Assembly (NCBI GenBank): GCA_023101725.1
Contig: JALJCO010000017.1
Location: 1-64,000 of the forward strand
DNA length: 64,000 nucleotides
Reading direction: 5' to 3'
Origin: Atherinomorus stipes
Taxonomy: Eukaryota; Chordata; Actinopteri; Atheriniformes; Atherinidae
Numbering within the stretch: the stretch's first letter is position 1; every line of letters begins with the position of its first letter. Positions 1 through 11,986 of this stretch are shown in pieces. The notes beneath the pieces are model-generated. The model was not told where the DNA came from and ran no database searches. It saw nothing but the letters and a program-made list of their open reading frames with translations. The position numbers were made by a program, and so were the translations under genes.

Positions 1-1848
1 AAATTCTTACGTAAGACTAGAACAGCTTACTATTCATCATTGATAGAGGAAAATAGGAATAATCCCAGGTTCCTTTTCAGCACTGTAGCCAGGCTGACGA
101 AGAGCCGTAGTGCTGTTGAGCCATGCATTCCGCGACTCTCAGCTGTGACGATTTCATGAGTTTCTTTACAAACAAAATTGTTTCTATTAGAGAGAAAATC
201 CATGACATCCTCCCAGCTACTAACGACTTCTTACCCCCTGCAGGTTTAGAGACATCTGTAGATGCTGAAATATGTCTGGATCATTTCTGTCCTATACAGA
301 TATCTGAGTTAACCAAACTAATAGTGGCATCCAAACCTTCTACCTGCATTCTGGATCCCATCCCAACCAAGTTGCTAAAGGAAGTCTTTCCTTTGATTAA
401 CACTTACCTACTAGATCTAATTAATTCATCGCTATTGGCAGGATATGTACCTCAGTCCTTTAAGACTGCAGTAATAAAACCTTTACTTAAAAACCTACTC
501 TTGACTCAGGAGAATTAGCTAATTATAGACCGATATCCAACCTCCCCTTTATGTCTAAAATTCTTGAGAAAACAGTTTCAGCTCAACTTTGTGCCCATCT
601 GAGCAGAAATAATCTGTTTGAAAAGTTTCAGTCTGGTTTTAGAGCTCATCATAGCACAGAGACGGCACTGGTGAAGGTTACTAATGATCTTCTCATGGCT
701 TCAGATAAAGGATTCCTGTCCGTACTTGTCCTGTTAGATCTCAGTGCTGCATTCGACACCATTGATCACAACATTCTGCTACAGAGACTTGAACATGTTA
801 TTGGAATTAGAGGAACTGCATTAGATTGGTTCAAGTCATACTTATCTGATAGATTTCAGTTTGTTAATGTCAACAACGAGTCTTCATCACACACCAGAGT
901 AACTCATGGAGTTCCCCAGGGTTCTGTGCTCGGACCAATTCTCTTCACATTATATATGCTTCCTTTGGGTAATATCATCAGACAACATGGCATAAATTTT
1001 CATTGTTATGCAGACGACACTCAGATATACTTATCTATGAAGCCTGATGAAACCAATCAGTTTGTTAGATTACAAAGATGTCTTGGTGACATAAAGACCT
1101 GGATGACCCTGAACTTTCTGCTTCTAAATTCAGACAAGACCGAGGTTATAGTCTTCGGACCCGAAAAACTCAGGACTAAATTATCTAGCTTTATAGTTGA
1201 TCTGGATGGCATTAATTTGGCTTCCAGCACCACAGTGAAGAATCTTGGAGTCATTTTTGACCAGGATTTGTCTTTCAACTCCCATATAAAACAGGTTTCT
1301 AGAACCGCCTTCTTTCACCTACGTAATATTGCTAAAATTAGGAACATCTTATCTCAGGACGATGCAGAAAAACTAGTCCATGCTTTTGTTACTTCCAGAT
1401 TGGATTATTGTAATTCCTTATTATTGGGCTGCCCCAAATATGCCTTGAAAAGTCTCCAGCTGATCCAGAATGCTGCAGCCAGGGTTCTGACTAGAACCAG
1501 CAGGAGAGATCATATTTCTCCAGTTCTAGCTTCTCTTCATTGGCTCCCTGTTAAATCCAGGATAGAATTTAAAATTCTTCTTCTCACATATAAAGCTCTC
1601 CATGACCAAGCTCCATTATATATTAGAGATCTCATAGTTCCATATATTCCAAGCAGGGCACTTCGCTCTCAGACTGCAGGCCTTTTGGTAGTTCCAAGGG
1701 TCTCTAAGAGTAGAATGGGAGGCAGAGCGTTTGGCTATCAAGCCCCCTATTATGGAATCAGTTACCACTTCAGGTTCGGGAGGCAGACACCCTTTCTACC
1801 TTTAAGATCAGGCTTAAAACCTTCCTTTTTGATAAGTCTTATAGTTAG
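1..1848 (+). pseudogene. L2 ORF2 remnant (reverse transcriptase), frameshifted
   Basis: Reads in three successive frames: frame 1 from the edge to about 130, frame 3 over 123-518, and frame 2 over 551 to about 1747, then shifted again to a stop at 1846-1848. In the 551-1858 reading, residues 63-73 carry the first catalytic Asp ([11 protein letters not shown]), residues 120-129 are [10 protein letters not shown], and residues 153-156 are YADD, so all RT core motifs survive. Each break looks like the loss of one base: near 131, in the 5-A run 489-493, and in the 5-C run 1743-1747. Two are in homopolymers, so either decay or sequencing error is possible. The endonuclease domain is not in the window. 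As written, no functional protein is encoded. Confidence 0.9.
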
Positions 1849-2321
1849 GGATGGCTAGCCTTCCCTTAGTTAAGCTGCTATAGGTTTAGACTGCTGCGGG
1901 ACATCCATGATGCACTGGGCTCTTCCTCTCCCACCATCTCTGCTCTCCATGTAGAAACCTGTGACAGTGTTGCATCATTAACTGTGTTCTCCTCTCTCAG
2001 CAGATCTGGCTGGATAACGTTGCAGTGTTTGTTGGTCTCCCTTTCTGTCTTCTCCCCCCCCAGCCGGTCGAGGCAGATGGCCGCCCTACCTGAGCCGGGT
2101 TCTGCCGGAGGTTTTTCCTCCCTGTTAAAAGGGTGTTTTCCTTCCCACTGTCGCCACCCCTCCGTGCTTGCTCAGGATGGGGGATTGGACCGGGTCAAGT
2201 CAAGATTCGATCCAATCTGTTGGTTTCCTTAACTAGGCTATTATGAATCTGACCTGAATTTTTCTGTCTGTTTAAGCGCCCTGAGGTGACATTGTCATGA
2301 ATGGACGCTATACAAATAAAG

Positions 2322-2352
2322 TTGAATTGAATTGAATTGAATTGAATTGAAT
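2322..2352 (+). repeat. ATTGA tandem tail of the L2 element
   Basis: About six units of the pentamer ATTGA close the L2 3' end directly after an AATAAA-like signal. In this clade the tail is part of the element and is generated or extended during target-primed reverse transcription, so the boundary with flanking DNA is placed at its end. Confidence 0.85.
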
Positions 2353-3664
2353 CAAAAACCCTAATGGGAGTCAACTCTTCTGGTTCACTACAAAGAACCG
2401 GCTCGTTCACCAACAACACACCACTCCTTTTAACAGCAGCTAAAAACCTTTCAGCTACTGTCTTCTTGTTCGGTCTTCACAGGAAAGAGAAAATATCGAG
2501 AGCATCGTATCTGGAGAAATATTGAGACATGACTTGTGACCCACAGCCCAGCAGTAACAGCTTCCACTGGAAACACCCAGAGCCAGGTTGGCAGACAAAG
2601 TGATGTTCTGGATTTATGGGTTCAACAACTGAAACGTACATTTCAGTTGTTACATCGTAACTGATGAATTTTTCAGACCTGGGGAGGAGATGTTCCAGAA
2701 ACCTCTACAGAGATGAAGCATTTATTGTTCTCAACAACACAGTGGCAGGTAAACCAGCTAAGCCAGCAGGCAGTGATGAGGAGAAAATAAAAGACCAGGG
2801 AAGGTCTGTTTCGTACTCACCACAGTCTGTATGAACCTGCAGTATGTTCAGTCGAGGATTTGGACCATGGGCTCAGAATCTGCACAAGAAAAGAGATCAA
2901 ACTCAGTCAGAGGTCTTTAAAAGAGACCAAAGGTCAGCAGGAATGAAAACAGCAGCACCAACATCATTTATTCATCACTGATGAAGGTAGAGACAGTCGG
3001 GTTTTCCCCTTCAGTATCGAAAATAGTATTGAGTATCGACCACCATCTTTAGTATCGGTATCGAGAATGAGATGGCGAAGAAGAAGCCAGCAGCAGCAGA
3101 TGAAGGTAGAGACGGTAGGATGAAGATGAGGCCTGCAGTAGCAGATGAAGGTCAGCAGGGACATTTTAAACTCATCCTCAGCTTTTTCTCACTCCTTCTT
3201 CAGCAAACATGAGCACACAAACTCCGACCAGCTGGACCTCATCTTCATCTTCCTCTCAACTCTCTGCACCTGACCAATCATCTTCAGCTCAGAGAAATTC
3301 CTGATGGGAATATTTTAGCTTTTCCAACATTCCTCTGCGGCCCCGTCTGTGTGACAGTATCGGTATCTTCATTCTCTGGAGAAGTCCACAGAATGAAGGA
3401 ATCCGGAGAAACTGAAGAAGCTGCGTGTGTTTGTGCCGAAGCTTCAAGCTGAGAAGATGCTGGCCGCTGAACCAGTCAAGTGTCTGAGCTGCACCTGGAG
3501 AAGGTCCTGGACAACCAAACTCCCGATTATGGCTGTAAAATTAATCCAAATTTCATCGCCATTTCAATTTCCATGTCAAACTTTCTCCAAACTCATATAA
3601 TTGAGTTTATTTCCAATTTTTCTTTACACAGTCTCTAAAAAACATTCCCTTCCACGCTGCCCTA
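2353..3664. other. Unassigned sequence
   Basis: No supportable gene or complete element. One local oddity: the phrase GATGAAGGTAGAGAC occurs near 2980 and 3098, with a related form near 3143, flanking a stretch rich in GTATCGA-like words (3010-3070) that resembles the interior of the MITEs elsewhere in the window. This could be an old, badly decayed insertion. Confidence 0.4.
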
Positions 3665-3672
3665 CTTCAACC

Positions 3673-4207
3673 CATTGTTGCCAACTTAGTGACTTTGTCG
3701 CTATATTTAGTGACTTTTCCGACCCCTCTAGCGACTTATTTTCAAAAAAGCGACTAGCGACAAATCTGGCGACTTTTCCTGGTGATCATGGAGACAGATA
3801 AAGTTTATATCGCTCCACCCGTTCATCAGGAGCTGCCTTCCGTCAGCCCCTCCCTTCCCTGTTTATCGACACTCACTCACTACTTCCGCTGATCCTTTGC
3901 AGACAGCAGCCCTCCTGAGCCAATAGTATGTGCCCGACCACGCCTCCTCATCTACATTATTTCCCATGATGCCTTGTGGGCACAACTGGGTCTTCTTTGC
4001 ACCATGACTCAAACGTGTATGTCAGCTCTTTAGTACCCTTGTAAAGAAGCTTTGCAGTATGTTAAAAACAAATATTAAAAAGCAAGTATGAGATTTCATG
4101 CATGCGTGTGAGCATATTAATGAGTTGGTGACGTTATATTCAGCGACTTCTGGCGACTTTCGGGTCAGCCAATCGCAACTTCTCTTCTCTGAGAGTTGGC
4201 AACATTG
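3673..4207. mobile_element. hAT-like element, family D copy 1 (TTGTTGCCAAC ends)
   Basis: 535 bp flanked by a perfect 8-bp target-site duplication CTTCAACC at 3665-3672 and 4208-4215. The termini are inverted: CATTGTTGCCAAC at the left and GTTGGCAACATTG at the right. The subterminal DNA repeats the word GCGACTT many times on both sides. No transposase ORF, so it is non-autonomous. An 8-bp duplication with CA..TG ends fits the hAT superfamily. A fragment of the same family is at 11700-11790. Confidence 0.85.
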
Positions 4208-4253
4208 CTTCAACCTACACTCACGCAGCTGAAGCGTGGAGATGGTGTGTATA

Positions 4254-4366
4254 CAGGTATGATATCGCAATATGATATTTACATGAGAGAGCTATATACT
4301 GTTATATAGTGGTATTGGTTGTGCAAATGTTTTTGTTTTATTTTTTCGTAATGACCCAGCTGAGGT
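4254..4366 (-). mobile_element. Family B fragment, reverse orientation
   Basis: Closely matches the reverse complement of the right end of family B copy 1 (8450-8550), sharing GATATCGCAATATGATATTT, the 'gtgcaaat' block and 'gtaatgaccc'. The terminal TAGGGCTG is missing and the match stops near 4366, where a small palindrome GAGGTAT..ATACCTC begins. It was then hit by the element at 4383. Confidence 0.7.
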
Positions 4367-4382
4367 ATTTCATACCTCGGGG

Positions 4383-4803
4383 TAGGGCTGCACGATTCTG
4401 GTAAAAATGTGAATCGTGATTTTTTTGCTTAAAATTAAGATCACGATTCTCTGAAACAATTTTTTTTCCCCAAAAGTATTTATTGCACAAATAAACTTTA
4501 ACAAAACAAACAAAACAACCTATTCAAAAGTTAATTCAAAATAAAGCATGTGTTTGCACAAGAGCTTTGTTGGAGCATTTCTTTGGCAGATGCATAGTTG
4601 TAATTCTTTAACATTGGTTAGGGGGTGGGGAGGCAACGGCAGTGTTGCATTTGAGGGCGCTTGAAAAAATCTGGGAAAAATGGAAACTTATTTGTGATAA
4701 GCTCATGATTAAAAATGTTTCAGAATTGTTGTGGGTAGAATTGAGATTGCATGTATGTGTAAATTGAGATCACGATCTTTTAACGATTAATTGTGCAGCC
4801 CTA
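4383..4803. mobile_element. hAT-like MITE, family M (TAGGGCTGCACGATT ends)
   Basis: 421 bp with inverted termini TAGGGCTGCACGATT and AATTGTGCAGCCCTA, bounded by a perfect 8-bp duplication CCTCGGGG at 4375-4382 and 4804-4811. The subterminal DNA alternates AATCGTGATT and GATCACGATT words. There is no coding capacity. The insertion split a family B fragment or its immediate flank, so it is younger than that. Confidence 0.88.
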
Positions 4804-4811
4804 CCTCGGGG

Positions 4812-6000
4812 TATAGGGTATCATCGGTATAATTAAAATCTGTGACATCCACCTTTCCTCATCAGTCATGTTTACACGGACACACGTGTCCAGATTAAGG
4901 AGGAGATTTTAAAAAGGATTTGAAATCAATGAGGGGGAGTGAAATAGGTTGGAAATTATAATAAATAATCACACACAGCTGTGTTTGTTTACATCCAAGA
5001 TCACCCTCTCTTCTTCTTTTTCTTCTGATTCTGGAAAGTCGGACATTTCTGCACGCCAACACAATTAATTGTGATGAATGTAAACACACATCATGACCAG
5101 AACAACACTTTCCGGACCATGTAAACAGGTCTGATCAGAACTGGAACCTGAGTTTGTGCATGTAAACAAGTAAACATGGCTAAAGATGTAGAAGTCAGGT
5201 GCAGTGCAACACCCGTGTCCAGACTGAGCTGGCCTTCACGAACATCTGATATGGATGTGAGCTACAGACCTGATCTGGGTCTGATCGGTGCCACTTTTAC
5301 CTGCGGTGTGAACACAAGAGTCCTCATCGTGTTTTAGCCAAGTCAAGACAAAAAAGTACAATCTCTGCCTTTGGGGGCGGGACTTCCAGGAATGAGCATC
5401 TCTGATTAGTTGATCCTGTTTCCTTCTGCTTGTTTTATATCAGCTCCAGCAGAGAGCACAAACACCAAGAGCTCAGCAGTAGAAAAGTTAAATACCTCCT
5501 CCTCACCAACTATAAACTACAGCTCAGACCTGGGAGAAAAAACAGGAGCTAACAACCAAGGTTATAACCAGAAAAAAAGAAAAAAAAACAGAAATGATGC
5601 ACATATTCACTATTTGTTAAAACAAAACTGCAGTCCATTTAAAGTACATTCCGATGCATAAATGTTGGTCTTCTGCAGACTGTTAAATAGTCCTTCATTG
5701 AAGCATTTATGTAAAAGTTAGATAGCTCATACATTCAGGTTTCAGTGGATGGGCAGATGTCTGAAAAAGCATTGCCATCATGGTGTTAACAGAGTGTGAC
5801 ATCATCAGCACACAGCTTAAACGGGGGTCCTTATGAAACATGAAAATTCATCTGTGCAGCTTAAAATGCCCCTTTATTAAGTCATGGCTGCAGAGCAGAA
5901 ATCAGCATATTGACCTGAATTTCTAGTTTCCTAGAATCCCTGCATCTTCCTTACATGTCAGCTCCTAACGGTGTTGGTGAGTCTGCAGAAGGAAGACACG
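4812..6000. other. Unassigned sequence
   Basis: No supportable gene or complete element. The short ORFs here lack conserved motifs or splice context. The flank at 5960-6008 continues after the family B insertion at 8579, so this is older host DNA. Confidence 0.4.
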
Positions 6001-6310
6001 GTGACCCTTAGGGCTGGGCGATATCGACAAAATATCATATCACAATACATTTATTTAAGATGACGACATACAGCGTATACTGGTATTTTTACCCTAATTT
6101 GTCTGAAAGTTTCATTTCATATCAAACACATGTTTTTTAGTATTGAAACATGTTTAGTGTAAAGGTATCGCTCCACTGCAGTGATGGAACTGACAAAACA
6201 CTGCTTACAAATGTTTGTTAAATCCAAGTAATTCTAAATAGTTGCCTGTTTTTTTTTTCATTTATTAGTAAAAGTCTTGGGGAGGATTGTCTTCCAGACA
6301 GTTTAAATAA

Positions 6311-8394
6311 TAGGGGTGGGAAAAAATATAGATACACTGATATATCGCAATATTTTCATAAGCCAATTCCATATCTATTTTTAAAAACATGGTATCGATC
6401 TATTTTACTAATGAAATCTTGCAAGATTTCATCGTTGTTACAATATCTTGTGGTATTTCGTGAAATCTCATGAGATTTTGTCACAAAATGATGATATCTC
6501 GCAAGATTTCATTAGTAAAATAGATCGATACAGCATTTTTAAATATAGATATGGTCAAGGGCGCAGATGGCACTGGGGACGGAGGGGACGTGTCCCCCTC
6601 AGCTTGTTAACGACGCTGATCTGCCCCCCCCCCCCCCCCCACACTTTCCCTGGGTAATGGTCCATTTATGCTCGACACAGAAAACGGAGCAATACCACCG
6701 GAAACCGCGGGGTCAGTGTTGAGCTGTGTAGTTGATACAAACCAGAGAAGAAGAACAGGAACCGGAAGAATAACAATACAAAACAGCCGGGGTCAACAGC
6801 CCAGTAAAAGCACCTGAGAAAAAAGACTGCAAACACACAGAGGAGCATCTGTAGACATGACTGGAGCTTTACAGGAGAGGCTGTGTGTCCAAAAATACAC
6901 TCTACCACATCACATCGCTGTGACGCGGGGACAGGCAGCGGACGAACTTATTTATGAACCATGGGAAGTATGAAGGCAGCCGCGCAGGGCGACGCGTGAA
7001 ACGGACATCACCATTTACAAACGCAAGTGAGCATAATAAATAAACAACTAACATCACCCGATCCATCCCCCGCAAACAAACACTTTTCTAGACATCGCCA
7101 GACAGTTAAAGTCATAGCAGTGCGCACTGAGAGCCCGGGCTTTGTGTTTCGACTAATGGTGCGTTTAAGTTACACACTAATGTCGAAATTGCCTAACTTC
7201 ATAATCCTCTGTGAAATCGGATCATCAGCTCAGAAAGTCAGATTCATCTCACCAACTCGACATATAACTCATGCTGTCTTCTGCTTACTGAAACAGTAGT
7301 TCATTGTTTTGTTGTATAAGGCTGCTTAGTGCTGGGAGCTTTCCACCGTACGATTACGTTGATCTGAGCTCCCACTTCCGACACACACCCTCTTCAATTG
7401 AACACACCACAAGGTTCATACCTCAGGGTGCTAAGGAGAAATTTCTACCTGCATGTGTGCCTGTGGCAGTTATCTATGGAGAGAATTTGATTTCTTTATC
7501 ATTTAATCAAATAGACAGAATATACAGCATTTGAAACCAAAAAAGAGATTTGAGAGCAAAATGGTCAGGGGCAATCAAAAACAATTTTTTGAGATCAAAA
7601 CAGAACAGGTTGCAATTGAAAAATAAAAATAGACAGCATATTTCTTCAACTTTAATCAATAATAATGTTTGAAAGTAAAAACATACCAGTATTTTTCTTA
7701 TGAATCAGTCCTCTCTGAATTAGTTTTTTTTTTTTAAATTGGTTACAAATTTGTCCTTTCTGGTTGCAAATTCCAAAGTTTTGCTTGTGAATTCAAGTGC
7801 ACTTGATGGGCAGGGCTTACACTGGTGGATGAAAGATATGTTTCTATTGGTTGGTGTGAACTGGTTCCACTTCTCCCTGTGCTGTGCTGCTTGGAGCAAA
7901 GTTGATAGCCAGTAGCTCTTGGAATGTTTTCCGTAAGTAATGAATTGCGCGACATATGGTAGGCTACGTTCTGCTGTACATTCACAACATCATCACCGCA
8001 ATGAATTATAACGCTCTGCGGCTGCAAATACACTGATTATCTGCAACATGGTTGTCTCTGCTGGTCACAGTCTGAGCTCAGTGGCTGACAGAGTGAGTGA
8101 GTTACAGGGAAGAATGTACAACGTAGGGCTGTGATCACACACATGGTCATAATATCTGTATTTTTGGATCATATCGCGGAGTGATCGGACTGTATGTGAG
8201 AGCCTCGGAGTGGTAGTAGCTATGTGAGATTGCGACCCGAGTTAAAGCCCAAATTACGCAAAGATAACTTATTGAGGTGAAATCATTTGTTGACAGCTTC
8301 CCCCCCCAAAAATCCTATCTGCACCCCTGGATATGGTATCAGTATATGAAAACATTGCAATATTTTAGTGTACCGACATTTTTTCCCACCCTTT
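6311..8394. mobile_element. Palindromic MITE family C inside family B copy 1 (split)
   Basis: Starts TAGGGGTGGGAAAAAATAT and ends in the inverse (TTTTTCCCACCC), with the 8-bp duplication TTAAATAA at 6303-6310 and 8395-8402. The interior is nearly self-complementary, built from words such as GCAAGATTTCAT and AATAGATCGATAC. Element L interrupts it at 6556-8329, leaving about 245 bp left and 65 bp right. The same TTAAATAA site hosts C in family B copy 2. Confidence 0.85.
6556..8329. mobile_element. hAT-like element L (CARGGGYGCAGAT ends)
   Basis: 1774 bp bounded by a perfect 8-bp duplication GATATGGT at 6548-6555 and 8330-8337. Termini CAAGGGCGCAGAT and ATCTGCACCCCTG are inverted repeats of each other, and CA..TG ends with 8-bp duplications fit hAT. 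The left side carries a C run at 6623-6640. The two open frames at 7027-7534 show no zinc finger or hAT dimerisation motif, so I call it non-autonomous or decayed. It is the youngest member of the three-level nest. Confidence 0.88.
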
Positions 8395-8578
8395 TTAAAT
8401 AATCAGGTGACAATTTTTGTAGTCAGTCGCGGTGCAGCCGGGTCATTACAAAAAAATAAAGCAAAAATATTTGCACAACTAATACTGCGATGTAACGATA
8501 TGTGTTAATATCATATCTCTCTCGTGTAAATATCATATTGCGATATCCATCAGTACATCGCACAGCCCTAGTCACCCT

Positions 8579-10685
8579 TAACCACCAGGAAAGCCCTGAA
8601 GGAGCTGGGTGAGGCTAGAAATGCTTAGAAAGCTGCAACGTGATGGACACAGCATCACCAAGGGGAATGAGGTTTGTGATCTGCAGAGGGCTCTAAGATG
8701 CTGTAGACCACCACCAAAGAAGATCAGTCTGAGATGGAATGCTGGGAAAACATTTCAATTTCAGAAATATTCCTCAGTTCATTAGTACTGACAGTTTCCA
8801 AACACTGTTGTGATGAATTGTGTCAGCAGGCTGCAGCGGGGAGATGCCTGGAGGCGCACTGTCCCCCTCACCTCTGCTCACTTCTCCTGCATCAGCAGCG
8901 AGGGGACGTCTGGAGAGAAGTCCTGCAGCTGATGGTCTTTATGTTGTACATGAGGACAGTGTTGCTGGTAAAGACTCTCCCTGACAGGAGCACTGACTGT
9001 CACTGCTGCAGCTCACTCAAACTAGCTGCCACTTAGTTTGAGATGTGTCTGTCTATGTCGCTACAAGAGGTTTCATTAATTCAGTCTGAAGGAGGAGACG
9101 CTTACAGATGTGACCTCATTAGGTTTCTGCTCGGTATCTGTTACAGAACATAAAACACACCTGACAAGTTATGCAGCGAAAAAATCCACCAAAAAGAACC
9201 GACAAATCCAGAGAAACAAGCTAAATGTTTAAGGACTGATGGCGTGTGTGCCGAGATCTGCCGACCGAGTCTCCTGGTTTAACACGAGGACCATGACATC
9301 ATCTCTTTTACTTTCTTCAGGAAGTAGTAGCCCAAATTTCAAACTCAGTTTAACGAGTCTTTAACTCGTCAAACACGAACAGTTCTCCAGTTCCTTCTAC
9401 AAACTAAAGTAAACAATGACATCTGTACATTTAATGCTCTGTCTTCGGGTAGTTTGGTTAATTTTTCTCGACTTTTTGGGGGGGTTGATGATCATTTCAG
9501 CTGCGTTGTTGCTTATGAGAGTATTTTTGCAAAATACCTTATTTAAAAAAAAAAAAATCCAATGTGAGATCGGGTGAACCCAGACTAAACCTGAGAGGAT
9601 CTGACGCAGCTCCATGTATTATTCTCATGCAAAGAGTTTTCCTGCATTATTCAAAAGATGAACCAGTTTTCTTCTACATTGCTTCTCTTGCGTCTCTTCA
9701 GTGATTCTCGATGCAGCGCCACCGCGTGTGAGGAAGCGTTATTTATAAAGTCTGGTTTGCTTGAGTGGAAGCTAACGCAAACTCAGACCTGAAAATGTTC
9801 GAACCCCCAACTAAAGCAAGTGTAGCAGGCAGCTGGATGTGAAGGCATCCTACGGACGAGGGAAGAGAAGCACCGGGACCAGAATCACACCAAGTTGTCT
9901 CAAACTAAACAAAAGTCCTGGGAAAGCGACAAATATGAGGAACTGTGAAAGTAGTCACAGTCAAGTTGTGACAGGGAATAATAAATATGCACCAAGTTGT
10001 TTCAGAATCTCATATCAGTCATGTGATTCTGGAACAAATAAAACTGATGTAAAGATTCCCACGCCTAGTCTGGACACGCATTCTGATGGTTTCTGTGGTG
10101 GATGATGTTTCTGCTTGGACCACATGGGAGTTGGGGGACGTGACGAGTGTTCGGAAAGACGTGGAAAATGGCAGAACGGACTGTGGCAGGGAGATTACGG
10201 AGCATCTCAACAGCTGAAAGGCTCAAAACAACAAGTTAATCACGCAATTATTTGACCAAAGAAGGAAGCTGGAATCACATCAGTTTCTCTACCATTATAC
10301 CGGTGTGGTGCCCTGCCCTCCCTATGCCACCCACCACCCGCAGGTTATTTTATTTTATTTTATTTTGATGTGGTTTTCTATCCAGCGCCGTCACAACAGA
10401 AGTCATGTCAGATTGCACTTCCTGGAGAACAGGTTTACACTGAGTTCTTTTATGAAAGTCAACAGTCTGATGTTATTTATCTGGTTCGCATGACGGCGTG
10501 TCAGCTGATCTGTCACACTTTTACCCTCACACACAGGTGAACCTGCGGAAATACTGCACGTCAAAAACATTCTGACTGTATTAAATCACAGCTGATGGGA
10601 TCACCTGTCAGCTGGAGCCTCTGATCAGACTGATTTCAGCAGGACAGAAGACACAAGTATCCAAGTAAACACAGCTAGCTATTAG
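8579..10685. other. Unassigned sequence
   Basis: No supportable gene. The ORFs at 8734-9036 and 9839-10105 lack recognisable domains or splice-site context. A short TTTTA tandem repeat lies at 10344-10367. The sequence immediately right of 8579 continues the host DNA interrupted at 6008. Confidence 0.4.
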
Positions 10686-11075
10686 TCATGCACCGATCCA
10701 TCGACCCCGACTTCCTTAATTTTGGGGGATCAGTCGATAGACACACACACAAGAACCAGATCTTAACCAATCTTATCTGCCATTGCAAAGGTCCTTTTGC
10801 TCTGGTGTAAACGAAACCTGACTGACAGCAAGGTCAAACAGCAACATCTCTGTTTGGCAGCATTCTGCAGGAAAAGAGCAAGGAATCGCAATTTACAATT
10901 CGTGCAGGGCCGAAACAAGTCGCAGTGAGATCACCACCAACCAAAACATTCGATACAACAAACCTCATTCGCTATTCAAAAAACCACTACAAAGCTGAGC
11001 ATGCAGTATTTGAGGCCAGCAATCAAGCTAAAGCTAGTGGAAGCAAAGTGGCCCGTGTTGCTGCAGGTGCGCTCT
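10686..11075 (+). pseudogene. Relic of hAT/ZBED-type transposase BED zinc finger (first of three)
   Basis: From 10903 a Cys codon opens a reading with CRAETSR, and in the next frame from 10955 follows TTNLIRYSKNHYKAEHA, the typical second half of a BED finger (TTNL..H..KNHH.AEH). The first Cys pair is only partly preserved and a frameshift separates the halves. The left edge GTCATGCACCGATCC (about 10688) resembles a decayed TAGGGATGCACCGAT-type hAT terminus. No other transposase parts follow, because another element begins at 11086. Domain identity is by eye only. Confidence 0.6.
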
Positions 11076-11085
11076 AGCTGTCTGC

Positions 11086-11340
11086 AGGGTTCTTGCCCCA
11101 TTTTAACAGTAAAATTTAATGCTTTTAAGACCTTTTTAAGACCTCAACAAACAAAATTTAAGACCTTAAAATTTTATAACAATTTCTTTGGAATATTCAA
11201 CTTATTGCCTCCTGCAATGGAAATTAAGATTTTGTGTGGTCATCAATTATGTGCAATATTTAAACTGTGCAAAAAGACTTTTCTGAGAGGCCTTTTTCAA
11301 ATTAAAAGACAGTTTCATAACTGATAACACTTCCAACAAG
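11086..11340. mobile_element. Family Z copy 1, left end (CAGGGTTC; TTTAAGACC-rich)
   Basis: Begins CAGGGTTCTTGCC and contains repeated words TTTAAGACC / AAGACCTT, matching a second copy at 18051. CAGGGTTC termini with a subterminal AAGACCT repeat are known from fish hAT-like elements. No right terminus or duplication was found, so the right boundary is approximate. Confidence 0.55.
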
Positions 11341-11699
11341 GTTTGGCTAATGTAGATTTAAACACAATCAAAGCTCACAGTTATTTTCATTCATTTTGTT
11401 TAGTTGTGATGCAGAATAAAGCCACCAAAAAAAAGATATACAAGCGGACCCTGTTACGGCGTAACTGTTTGAAATATGACACAAATGATATCACATGACA
11501 ATGAGAGAAACCAGTTAATAGAGAGGTCCATTAGGGCATTTTCAGTCTAAATCATAGAGCAGAGGTGCACGTTTCCTAATGCAGCTGAGTGGGAACAGAA
11601 ACGTGAGGACCGAGCCTCTGTTTTTGAAGGAGGAAGGAGTCTGCGGGAGCACCTGCTGTGCTTTCACGTCTCCAAAAGACTCCAACACCATCAAAACAG
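11341..11699. other. Unassigned sequence
   Basis: No supportable feature. The ORF at 11579-11908 runs into a family D fragment and is not a gene. Confidence 0.35.
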
Positions 11700-11790
11700 C
11701 CGCTACGGTTGTCGCTAGTTGCCTTTATGAGCTAGAAGGGTCTGAAAGCTCGCTAAATATAGCCACAAAGTCACTATATTGGCAACACTG
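11700..11790 (-). mobile_element. Family D fragment (reverse)
   Basis: Reverse complement matches the left end of the element at 3673: a terminal GTTGCCAA, then 'tagtgactttgt', 'ctatatttagcga' and 'gcgacaa' words in the same order. The outer end is at about 11790. The opposite terminus is not visible, so this is a truncated copy. Confidence 0.7.
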
Positions 11791-11986
11791 CACCGCAGAC
11801 GCACACCCCAACATCAGCACCTGTAGCCGATGTACAGTAAGAAAGCTAATAATCACGCACTCGCTCATTGACACGATGTACACGAAACAAAATGAATCAA
11901 AAACATAAACACTATTAGATGTTTTATAGTGGGGCGCTTTGCTTTTCCGCATTAAGCATGCTGACTGAAAATTTAATACCTACAGC

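Larger units (their letters stand above)
1..2352 (+). mobile_element. L2/Maui-type LINE, 3' portion, decayed
   Basis: Non-LTR retrotransposon on the plus strand, already inside the ORF at the left window edge, so its 5' end is outside or truncated. It holds the linker before the reverse transcriptase, the RT domain, the C-terminal region, a 3' UTR of about 480 bp and a short tandem ATTGA tail following an AATAAA-like signal (about 2314-2320). A 3' end made of short tandem repeats rather than poly(A) is typical of fish L2-clade elements. A second copy of the same kind of 3' UTR lies at 41926-42402. L2 is favoured over Rex1 or RTE from the RT motifs and tail; clade assignment was not tested by phylogeny. 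Confidence 0.9.
6009..8570. mobile_element. Family B copy 1, composite hAT-like element with nested insertions
   Basis: Termini TAGGGCTGGGCGATAT and the inverse of TAGGGCTGTGCGAT; flanking 8-mers GTGACCCT (6001-6008) and GTCACCCT (8571-8578) match at 7 of 8. Family B proper is only about 480 bp: a left part to 6310 and a right part from 8395. Between them lies palindrome C (6311-8394), itself split by element L (6556-8329). Copy 2 at 29497 shares the left part and the same C insertion point, so B+C was a unit before these copies dispersed. No coding capacity. Confidence 0.85.

Noticed and set aside
1057..1278. Minus-strand ORF within the L2 element
   Set aside because: Shadow of the reverse transcriptase frame.
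7027..7534. Two consecutive ORFs inside element L as a possible transposase
   Set aside because: No BED finger, catalytic triad context or hAT dimerisation motif is visible; the frames are short and adjacent by chance.
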